From: Strigamia acuminata
Taxonomy: Eukaryota > Arthropoda > Chilopoda > Geophilomorpha > Linotaeniidae
DNA length: 64,000 nt
Assembly (NCBI GenBank): GCA_949358305.1
Contig: OX442322.1
Location: 4,774,001 to 4,838,000 of the forward strand
Direction: 5' to 3'
The number at the start of each line of letters is the position of its first letter. The stretch's first letter is position 1. Shown here in pieces: positions 56,351-64,000 of this stretch. Under the pieces are notes generated by a model that was given only the letters and a program-made list of their open reading frames with translations, was not told the DNA's origin and did not search any database. Made by a program: the position numbers and the translations under genes.

Positions 56351-59312
56351 TGAGACCAGTCATGGTTTCTCCTAAGGTACCTTGTTTTAAGTAACAAAAA
56401 CTAGCGAATGGTAGAGGAACTTGTGCCCGCGGTTTCGCTTTAAAGTCGAATAACCCTGCATCATATTCGTAGTCTTTTTCCTCACACCACCTCACTACAT
56501 CGATGCGACTTCTAAATCGAGTGCCCGTCGGTGCAATGTAGTGAATGAAAACATGTCCGGCTTGTGCTCCGGATTTCCTAATATATTCTACTCGTTTCCA
56601 TTTCGTGATATCAATTTGTTGTAATTCAACTCCCCCAACTGCCCCAGTATGCCTGCCCCTTACATTAGGAGACTGTGCCACTAACTCTTCATATCTGGCA
56701 TCATCGTCACTGCCTTCACTTGGAGTAGCATCTCCTGCAGTGTGAGCGACATCCTCTGGTAAATTAGGGTCTAATTGGGGTAATGGAGCAGGTTGAGACG
56801 TAGACGCCTCATCCTCTGGCTCCGTCGTCGTTGCAGGAATAATCTGTGGCGTGGGAAGTCTAACAGTTTGTTGCGTTGTCGACACAGGGGGACTTTGAGG
56901 AACTTCCTCCTCTTCTGCTTCGGATTCGCTAATTAGATGAATGTACTCATCAGATCCAAACCCCCTCTTAGCCTTAACGCTTCCGAATCCTTTTGGAACT
57001 GATTGTGTTCCCTCGTACCAATATTGATTCTCATCAATTTTCACATGTTTCGATGCAAAGACTTTGTTCTTGTGTGGGTCCCAAATTCTGTATCCAGCTG
57101 TGGTTATTGCATAACCAATTAGGGCCCCCGACCAAGCTCTGCTGTCTAGTTTGCTTTTCCGAGTTTGCGCTGGGATGTGCACATACACTTTCGACCCAAT
57201 ACAGCGCAAATGTCGCACTGACATACGACGTCCGAAAAATACATTATAGGGAGTCCGTCCCTGTAAACTTGAGTGAGGGTATCTATTTTTCAAATACACA
57301 ATGGTATTTGCCAACTCAGCCCATAAAAAGTGTGGAAACCCATTTTCCAATTCCATAGCTCGCACCCCCTCTATGACGGTGCGATTCGATCGCTCCGCGA
57401 CCGAATTCATCTCGGGGCTGTAGGCGTTGGTCCGTTCACACTTGATTCCGCAAGATTTAGTATAATTATCCCATTCTTTGGACACAAACTCACCCCCCCT
57501 ATCTGTGCGGATCGTTTTAACCTTTCTAGAAGTCGCACGCTCGACTTCTGCTTGCCATACTTTAAAATGGGCAAAAGTTTCACTTTTATGCTTTAGAAAA
57601 CTGATCCACATATATCTAGAGTGGTCGTCCACAATAATGAGATAATACTCAGCCCCCCCTAAGGATTTGCATGATGCGGCACCCCAAAGATCCATATGAA
57701 TTAAGTCTAAAATTCCCTTGGACTTGATCTCGGCTATTGGAGAAAAGGTTGCTCTAACCCGCTTGGCCCTATTGCACGCATCACAAGGAGAAGCCACTTC
57801 ATTGCTTAATTTAACGCCAAAAATTTCTGTGGATTTTTGCATCATCACAATGCCCTTTGAGTTCAGGTGTCCCATTCTGCCGTGCCAAAAATCCATCGGT
57901 ATCGCTTTTTCGTTGTCTAATTTCTTCCCATTGTCTTCATTATTTGCCGTTAAAGCTGTCTTAATTGGTCCCCCTACTGTTGGTTTAGTCTGTTTCACTC
58001 CAATCTGATTAACCCCCTGTACCACATTACTAAACGTGCGCGCATTGTTCGCATTGCTCGCATTATTCACTGCGCCATTTGTTGCAACAATCGTTTTCCC
58101 ATTCGATTGCACATTAGAAGTGGTTAGTTCACACTTAACTTTAGGCATGGTTAATACAGTTTGTTTTACACAATTAGTTATGCCAACTGCCTCCTTCTGC
58201 GCAGGGATGGCAGTTGCATTTACAGAGGTGACAGACACATGTCCGTTAACTTTATATAGACGATTACTAAGTCGTACCGCTGTTATCGATGGGTCTTCAA
58301 TCTTTTTCCGAAATAAAGTCATTTTGCCGTCTGCAACGTATGTGCGTAAGCCAGCCTCATCAGTGCGCCCCAGAGAGATAAGATTCTTCCGAAAATTCGG
58401 AGCATAATAGACGTTGTTCAAAGTAACAACTCTACTCCTGTTGCCATATGTGGAAATTAACTCCACAGATCCAATCCCTTCTATTTTAGAGGTCCCTTCC
58501 CCTAACTGCACTGTGTAATTGAGAGGCTTAAAATTTGCAAACCACTCTTTGCAAAAGGCAAAATGGTCAGTAGCACCGGTATCGACGTACCAAGCGGTGT
58601 CTACTGGGCCATTTGACAAAAATGACGATACAGGAGGCGGTGGCTCCTCCACTTCCATGTAGAGAGAGTCTGGGTCGTCAATCCAATTGTCGACTAAGTT
58701 GGCTTTGCGCCCACCACGTCCTCCTTTTCCACGATTTTTCCCACGTGGTTGTCCTCTAAATTGAGATGTTGGTCCAGCGTTGGACGACTGAGGATTCTGT
58801 CCAGTTTTGCGTTGCGAGGGACATTCTCTTGAGAAGTGACCCGAACCGCCGCAATTATAACATATCACGTTAGGTGATTTGACAATTTTCCATTGCATTG
58901 CTCCGTAGTGTGCCAATGGTTGCTGCACACACGAAGCCCCCAATCCACGGTCCTCATCTCGTTCATCTCCACTTGAGAAATCTGTGTCCGATGAGGTGTC
59001 CATCGGTTGGACCGGCGGGGGATGCAATCTGTCATATTCCATTAAGAATTCCTGGCGAATCCTTTCCAGATTAATGTCCTCCTGCGGCCAATCATCAATT
59101 CTCGCCTTCATAGGCTCGTATTCAGGCCCTACACCATCCATATACTGGAAAATGACGAAAATTGGAGTCAATTCCAGGCCCGCTTCGTTAACCTCGACCG
59201 CTTTCTGATCCACACGGTCCAAAAACTGTCGCATTGTCTCATTATCGTTCATTCTTAAGTCTAGAAACTGCCGTCGCAGTTGAGCTCTCTCAAATCTCGG
59301 AGCTACTGCCAT
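56235..59312 (-). CDS. CopJ Gag-protease-integrase-MBD-like polyprotein
   Basis: It starts MAVAPRFERAQLRRQFLDL, a Gag start; open sequence upstream lacks a good ATG. It is 1025 residues. Gag has MNDNETMRQFLDRVD and the zinc knuckle CYNCGGSGHFSREC (about 150). Protease is WYVDTGATDHF (about 240). Integrase has HGRMGHLN with CDACNRAK, and an intact triad in LIHMDLWGAA, IRTDRGGEF and SVAERSNRT. Residues about 900-961 read WKRVEYIRKSGAQAG, HYIAPTGTRFRSR and GLFDFKAK, which matches the methyl-CpG-binding fold signature very well. RT is absent. The final 30 or so residues translate the RNase H tail in the wrong frame. The long uninterrupted frame suggests recent selection. Confidence 0.9.
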   Translation of the reverse strand: MAVAPRFERAQLRRQFLDLRMNDNETMRQFLDRVDQKAVEVNEAGLELTPIFVIFQYMDGVGPEYEPMKARIDDWPQEDINLERIRQEFLMEYDRLHPPPVQPMDTSSDTDFSSGDERDEDRGLGASCVQQPLAHYGAMQWKIVKSPNVICYNCGGSGHFSRECPSQRKTGQNPQSSNAGPTSQFRGQPRGKNRGKGGRGGRKANLVDNWIDDPDSLYMEVEEPPPPVSSFLSNGPVDTAWYVDTGATDHFAFCKEWFANFKPLNYTVQLGEGTSKIEGIGSVELISTYGNRSRVVTLNNVYYAPNFRKNLISLGRTDEAGLRTYVADGKMTLFRKKIEDPSITAVRLSNRLYKVNGHVSVTSVNATAIPAQKEAVGITNCVKQTVLTMPKVKCELTTSNVQSNGKTIVATNGAVNNASNANNARTFSNVVQGVNQIGVKQTKPTVGGPIKTALTANNEDNGKKLDNEKAIPMDFWHGRMGHLNSKGIVMMQKSTEIFGVKLSNEVASPCDACNRAKRVRATFSPIAEIKSKGILDLIHMDLWGAASCKSLGGAEYYLIIVDDHSRYMWISFLKHKSETFAHFKVWQAEVERATSRKVKTIRTDRGGEFVSKEWDNYTKSCGIKCERTNAYSPEMNSVAERSNRTVIEGVRAMELENGFPHFLWAELANTIVYLKNRYPHSSLQGRTPYNVFFGRRMSVRHLRCIGSKVYVHIPAQTRKSKLDSRAWSGALIGYAITTAGYRIWDPHKNKVFASKHVKIDENQYWYEGTQSVPKGFGSVKAKRGFGSDEYIHLISESEAEEEEVPQSPPVSTTQQTVRLPTPQIIPATTTEPEDEASTSQPAPLPQLDPNLPEDVAHTAGDATPSEGSDDDARYEELVAQSPNVRGRHTGAVGGVELQQIDITKWKRVEYIRKSGAQAGHVFIHYIAPTGTRFRSRIDVVRWCEEKDYEYDAGLFDFKAKPRAQVPLPFASFCYLKQGTLGETMTGLSNEDWGKEMVKGIYIFDRNKVRAEHRRHFDQVGFPPTS

Positions 59313-60407
59313 TTTGCAGGAGATGTAGCACAAAACACAAAATTCACACAATTCGTAGCACTTTGCACACAAACAAATAACACTTTCCCACCAAAATGTA
59401 GGCGAATAATATACACTACTTCCCGGGGTACAGCTCAATAAGTGAGCACAACTAACTTGACCAGTCGCTACAAAGGCTTCCGTCCGACACACCTGGGGTC
59501 GCGGGATTGCCCCCTTGCTTCGAGCAAGCCTGGCCAAGAATAGGATGACACTAGGCGAATGCCTAAAGGGTGCCAAACAAACAAAAGGTCCCAAAAGCAA
59601 AAACTTAAATTTATACAAAGTAATTCGACCCCGAAAATGCAATAAATAATACGTTGTGAAGGTGGCACGTTGTTTTCCGTTGTTGGCGGGACAAATTCGT
59701 CGCCAAAATTCCAACGGCGATCCACCGACGACGTACGGTGCTCCAACGTTGCAAACGAGCGTGCGCGTATGCACTAACCCGCCCAGAATACGAATTTCGC
59801 GTGTATTCTGGTTCCACCAACTTCCTGGTCTTCACTATTGCACTCGTACGTGCGAATAGTGGCTCTTGATCCCGACAGTAAACGTCGTTTGCGCGTGCTC
59901 GTCTCGTACGATGCCGCACACACGTAACTCGCTCGAAAAGTGTCCGTCTCGTTAGTTTCGCCAAAATTCCGCCTCGAAATAAATGCCTGCTTGTTCCAGA
60001 CGATTCCCACGACGATAATTAGTCGCCACGTTGTGTTTTCCTTCGCTGGAAAACTCCACGACGTGAAGAAACGGCCCAAACTCTGCTTAAACTCGCATCG
60101 CACTGGGGGCCGCCATCTTGGAAATGGTCGGCAGCGAAGCTCGACGAATGGCCATTTTCGCATGAAATGAGCCAAAAATACACGATTAATATGCGAAATT
60201 AAATGCTTACTGTTTCTAAATGTCCTTTCCAACGCCCAAACACTCGTTGGAACACAGAATCGGCGATGTGAACGTAAACACGACGTTCGCTCGTCGCGTC
60301 AAAGCGCGGATACGGTTCCGCCCAAATTGACGTGTCCGGCGTCGATTTCGTTATGAAATCCGCTGGAAAACTTCACGATTCGGCCATCAACCATCCTCTG
60401 CTACCAC
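59313..60407 (-). other. CopJ primer-binding site and leader
   Basis: AACCATCCTCTGCTACCA at 60389-60406 is one base from the LTR. The leader is about 1.08 kb, includes CGCCATCTTGG at 60111-60121, and has no supported ORF. Confidence 0.75.
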
Positions 60408-60891
60408 TGACGATGATAAGTGATGTTGTCAACGCCGGGAAATAAACTGGAGACGAAACGAAAGTCATTTTGTGCCTGAAAACCGCACAAACGCGTCGGC
60501 CATCTTTATTCAGGCAAGAACAGGTGAGCAAGTGAATATGTACAGGTGTCGAGGCTATTTGCCCTCGATCTAAAAGTAGAACAAATCATCCTGATGGAAA
60601 GGTTGATTTGTTCTTTACATAACCAAAGTAAAGATAACTCAAAGCCAGCATTAACACTGGATAATGCACTGGGGGAAATAATAGATAAACTAAATCATAG
60701 CAGACGACAACTCGAAATCCATTGTGAAACATGAGCCAACTGAAGTGCTAAGCATGTATTGAAACAATCCAAAGCAGTTGGTTCTCGATTTCGGGACATT
60801 AAACAATGCGACACGAATTCCGCCTTTATCGCACTTAACCGGAAAAGGTGCGACGTTAACTACGTGAAATGAAAACTGCTTTGACCCAACA
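60408..60891 (-). repeat. 5' LTR of CopJ (484 bp)
   Basis: It is nearly identical to 55697-56180. Visible differences are AAGTGATGTTG for AAGTGAAGTTG and TTCTCGATTTCGG for CTCCCGATTTTGG. Confidence 0.93.
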
Positions 60892-60896
60892 TCGTC

Positions 60897-60999
60897 GCCA
60901 AAACAACGGCGGAGAAAATCAGGCAAGACGCCTCGATAAATGCCAGCCCGCACAATGCATGCGGGGCTGAGCGCTCCCCACGTGTTTCGGAGCTCCATC
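60897..60999 (-). pseudogene. GypC ORF3 start
   Basis: It reads MELRNTWGALSPACIV and YRGVLPDFLRRCFGDD, corresponding to GypA MALRKTWGPLDPACIT. The frame resumes across CopJ at 55696. The ATG follows a splice acceptor (TCCATCATTACAG|ATG), as in GypA. Confidence 0.85.
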
Positions 61000-61805
61000 T
61001 GTAATGATGGAAAATAAACAATTAATAAAATGTTGAGAGACACGGAGATAAATAAGGGTGGGCTCGAGGAACGTCGCATAAACGTGCGGCCGCTCGTCGA
61101 ATCCGATTCCTGTTCATCGGTAGAAATTCAGGACAATTCGTCCTTTGTCAGGAAGAAAGAGTCTTCATGGCACATCTGGCTCACGTCCAAAATAACAACG
61201 GGACGGAATCGAGCATTGAAATCCGGAAATTCTCCTCGGATTATTTAATATTTTAAATGTAAAATTATTAATTCGTAATAATTACGTAAATTCGCAATTT
61301 ATTCGCAAAATCTCGAATGTCGCTAACGAACATATAAATAAATGTTCTCGTCGAAATTAAATCGTAAAGAATAAATTTATCAAAGCTAAAAACTCCAAAT
61401 TCGAAGTTATGTATTAATTTAATATCAATCAAACTATAATGACATCGAGAAAAATCACGAACAAACAGTGAATCAAAATTAGAAATCATCGTTCTGCTAA
61501 TTCTTTTAACGACTAGTTTTAACAAATTATTTCCATCTCGGGAAACAATAAAACAAAGCTCGAGTCCTTTTGTCTCGTTTACAATTGTCGTGAGTTATCT
61601 TCAAGGAGCGAGGCGACAGTTTGTCTGCGATCGCGTCCTTGAAGACAAATAATAGGAAAAAATACAATCGCTCTCGCAATCGTGAATATTAGTATAATCA
61701 TTATACACTATTGCGAAAGCAGAGCGTTCATGTCAAGTATTAGTCAAATGCATCTTTAATTCAACCGCACAAAGCTAAGTCTCGTGCGTCGACACCGACT
61801 TCTAC
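61000..61805 (-). other. Predicted intron joining the small exon to ORF3 (GypC)
   Basis: It begins GTAGAAGT and ends ATCATTACAG on the minus strand. It aligns with the GypA interval in position and boundary but is diverged in its AT-rich interior, as expected for intron sequence. Confidence 0.65.
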
Positions 61806-61907
61806 CTGATCAGGTGGAACCACGTTCATATCCTGGTCCCAATTCTCCTCAGCTCCGTCTCCCTGCCCGATCTCGAGCATTTCCTCGTCCTCTCCTTCCT
61901 CAGCCAT
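61806..61907 (-). pseudogene. GypC small acidic exon, 34 codons
   Basis: MAEEGEDEEMLEIGQ is followed by AEENWDQDMN and ends PPDQ at CAG|GTAGAA in phase 0. The ENWD core and the donor are conserved with GypA and GypB. It is intact itself but belongs to a dead element. Confidence 0.62.
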
Positions 61908-62383
61908 CGTGAGGATTGCGCTTGTAAGTCAAACCACGATAAAATGTTAAAAAATTCCTCGTAAAAGTGGATAAAAAACTCGGTTAAATAAACACGAAGT
62001 GAATCACGTGCGGACGGCGATCAGCTGATTTAGCGGAAGTCCGGGTGAAAACGAGGCAAACGTGGTGGGTTTTGGGTAATTTACTCCGGAACCAGGTGTT
62101 TACGACTTGTGCGCATTGGCCCGCGCGCATGTTACGCTACGGGGCCTCTTTGTCTCTACACCCGTGCGCAATCGCTGCTACGGGGTCTTTTGCACGCGGT
62201 ATCCGACCCTTGCCAATAATTTTGCTACGGGTCCCGCGTTTCCACGCCATCTTGTGACGTGAATTCGACCGAAATTGCTTGTTGGACTTAGCAAAATTTT
62301 CAGAGTCTCGGATTTTGATGGCTAGCGCTGTCGATCGATCAATTTTTTTGTTTTCAGCGTCGCCATCGACTCGTAACGTTTTG
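61908..62383 (-). other. Pol-ORF3 spacer (GypC)
   Basis: It carries the counterpart of the GypA stem-loop array (GCTACGGGG and CCCGTGCGC blocks at about 62110-62240). No ORF is supported. Confidence 0.4.
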
Positions 62384-64000
62384 CTACTCTTTTCCTACGA
62401 CCTTTCCGTCTTTTATAAACGGATTACTTCTACGGGGCCGCAGGTGATGGGCTGAGACAGGTACGATATTTTTTGTTGTTTTTTGTGTCTGTACCTCCTC
62501 ATGTTTCTTTTCTTTTTTATCCGTGTTTTTTGTGTTTGTTTCAGGAGTTTCTCCTGTTTCCCCCCCCGACCAAAATTGGATTCGGAACGGATTCAACGAT
62601 CTCGTTTACCGGAGGTGAAGGGGCGTCGAAATGCTCCTCGTTATCGCTTGGCGGTGCTTTTTCCGACTCGCCAGCGAACATATCGACGATTTGGCCGTCA
62701 GTTTTGGACTTGACTTGGCCTTTGGCCCACATCTCTTGCGGGAATTCCGGAACGTACGGAGTTTACTCTCGTACTTGGATCGATTTATGCTCGGTATTAT
62801 CCTCGAGCTTACGCAATTTATATGCGTTACCGCCATGCTTGTCGATGATTACATACGGACCATCTCTTTTGTCGGCCAAGCTGGCGGTGATTCCTCTCGC
62901 TGCATTCGAGAGGATGTGTGTATCTTTCCACACCAAATCATTGATCTCGAAATTCACAAATTTTCCACCGCTTTTATCTTGTAAAATGCGGTCGCGCATG
63001 TTAAAAATGTGCGCCATCATATGCTTGTATGTGCTCGAAATTGTTTGCTCCAATTTATACACATATTCATGTGGTTTCTCGGGGTCCACCACATTTACCG
63101 ACTCTGCCACTCGTGGGTTCCAAGGCACTCGTAGCTCTCGGGCGAAGTTGAGGTAGGCCGGAGAAAAATCTCTCGTCCTTGAGACCGTCGTTCGTATGCT
63201 GAACGCGATCTCCCTCAAGTATTCATCCCACCGATTGTGGATGTCAGTGAATCTGCTTAAAGCATATTTAATATCCCTGTTGAGACGCTCAACGGGATTC
63301 GTTCTGGGATTATAGGTCGAGGTGTGTGACGCTACAATCCCGAATTTCTCACAAAATTTACCCCAAATTTTCGAGATAAATTGGGGTCCGTTATCGGATA
63401 TAATTTTCCGCGGAAATCCGTACCGCAACGCCACATCGTAGATACATTCAACAATTTTTTCTGTTGAAGGTCTAGCGACGGCGTACAACTCGGGCCAACG
63501 AGTTGCTACGTCCATTATAACGATAATGTACGCGTTTTTATTTCCCGTAACGGGTTTTGGGCCCATCACATCGACACTTAAACAATCAAAAGGCGCGTAA
63601 TGCCCTAAGAAAATAGTTTCGAATGGTGATTTACTCCTTGGCTTGCACGCTTGACATCGCTGACATTGATGGACAAAAAGAGCAATATCTTTTTTCATCC
63701 CTGTCCAGTGAAAAAGCTGTGTAGCACGATAGAGTGTTCTGCTTACTCCCGCATGGCTTGCAAGCGGGTGCCCGTGTAGCAACCACAGTATGCGACCAAC
63801 TAAGGAAGCAGGTATTACTACCTTTACTGCGGTGTCTGATTCACTCAAGTCATCTTGGTGATTTGGGTGATGTTTCACCAAAAGGCCGTCATCCAATAGA
63901 TAATCTATGGATTCGTGTGCATAACGACGCTTCTGCCTTCTGGTCAGATTGGGCGGATATTTTCCTGTCAGTACGAATCTAGCTTTGTCCTGACATTTTT
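62384..64000 (-). pseudogene. pol: GypC Pol, integrase end, cut by the window edge
   Basis: The frame enters from beyond the window (TGKYPPNLTRRQKRRYAHES) and reads the integrase zinc site (HPLASHAG, CQRCQAC), SVDVMGPKP, SDNGPQF, NPVERLNRD and the GPY/F module (DKRDGPYVIID). It is closely similar to GypA. A TTA-to-TAA change makes a premature stop at about 62763-62767. Further on, a run of eight C (seven in GypA) near 62569-62577 shifts the frame before the conserved tail NPFIKDGKVVGKE. It is a decayed copy of GypA-type Pol. Confidence 0.92.

Larger units (their letters stand above)
55697..60891 (-). mobile_element. CopJ: Copia with Gag, protease, integrase and MBD-like domain but no RT
   Basis: The element is 5,195 bp with 484-bp LTRs differing at only a few sites, and perfect TCGTC duplications (55692-55696 and 60892-60896) in GypC ORF3. 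The primer-binding site is tRNA-iMet. RT and most of RNase H are missing, while an in-phase RNase H tail remains in another frame. The clean ends show that the element inserted by normal integration. Whether the deletion came before or after insertion cannot be told from one copy. Confidence 0.92.
8245..64000 (-). mobile_element. GypC: old Gypsy element of the GypA family, host of the nested insertions
   Basis: Its pieces, in element order on the minus strand, are: pol 3' part (64000-62384), small exon (61907-61806), ORF3 start (60999-60897), ORF3 middle (55696-54689), ORF3 later part (about 9188-8845) and truncated 3' LTR (8844-8245). All are collinear with the intact GypA. CopJ, CopD and CopH with its nested cargo lie between the pieces. 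It carries nonsense and frameshift mutations and lacks about 0.8 kb of ORF3 at the CopD/CopH junction and the ORF3 3' end, so it is the oldest layer. Its 5' half lies beyond the window. Confidence 0.8.

Noticed and set aside
59313-59774. N-terminal extension of the CopJ ORF with cysteine-rich hydrophobic sequence
   Set aside because: The open sequence upstream of MAVAPRF has no good ATG and corresponds to the untranslated leader. It is open by chance.
1-64000. Bacterial or phage content, CRISPR arrays, operons, rRNA
   Set aside because: No such signal. Coding regions are eukaryotic retrotransposon polyproteins with GT-AG introns, and no array of short regular repeats is present.

Overview
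The window is invertebrate, most likely insect, heterochromatin-like DNA made almost entirely of LTR retrotransposons. There is no recognisable host gene, rRNA, tRNA gene or CRISPR. The insect call is an inference from the Copia and Gypsy families present, their GT-AG introns and their tRNA-primed binding sites. An ant or another hymenopteran is plausible, but the sequence does not prove it.

Element labels used below. Cop1 (about 1320-6521, +) is a decayed Copia. GypC (8245 to beyond 64000, -) is an old Gypsy that hosts most of the other insertions. CopH (about 9189-43440, -) is a decayed Copia. CopG (about 10726-42102, +) is a Copia-derived element without reverse transcriptase. GypA (11485-37849, -) and GypB (24558-37422, -) are large three-ORF Gypsy elements with intact ORFs. 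CopD (44656-54688, -, plus a tandem leader copy to 43451) is a sibling of CopG. GypE (45875-50253, +) is a compact intact Gypsy. CopJ (55697-60891, -) is a Copia without RT.

The nesting can be read from broken ORFs, split LTRs and target-site duplications (TSDs). GypB sits inside the 5' LTR of GypA (TSD TACT). GypA sits inside the untranslated leader of CopG (TSD GTGT). CopG sits between the integrase and RNase H parts of CopH. CopH and CopD interrupt the third ORF of GypC. GypE sits inside the CopD ORF (TSD CAATA). CopJ sits inside the first part of GypC ORF3 (TSD TCGTC). This gives five levels: GypC > CopH > CopG > GypA > GypB. By eye the LTR pairs of GypA, GypB and GypE are identical, so these insertions look recent and may be active.

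Two features look new to me. First, three Copia elements (Cop1, CopG, CopJ) carry between integrase and the RT position a segment that reads like a methyl-CpG-binding (MBD/TAM) domain, clearest in CopJ. CopG and CopJ have lost RT, and CopG keeps a long open ORF whose integrase has lost its catalytic residues. Second, the GypA/B/C family has a third large ORF where env would be. It has no signal peptide or membrane segment, and appears to be spliced from a small acidic exon of 30-39 codons through a conserved CAG|GTA donor to an acceptor at the start of ORF3. In GypB, ORF3 has no ATG at its acceptor, so the small exon supplies the most natural start codon.

The left end (1-8244) holds a Gypsy RT fragment fused to a Copia LTR, Cop1, and about 1.7 kb of unassigned sequence. 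The right end (60897-64000) is the decayed ORF3 start, small exon and 3' pol of GypC.
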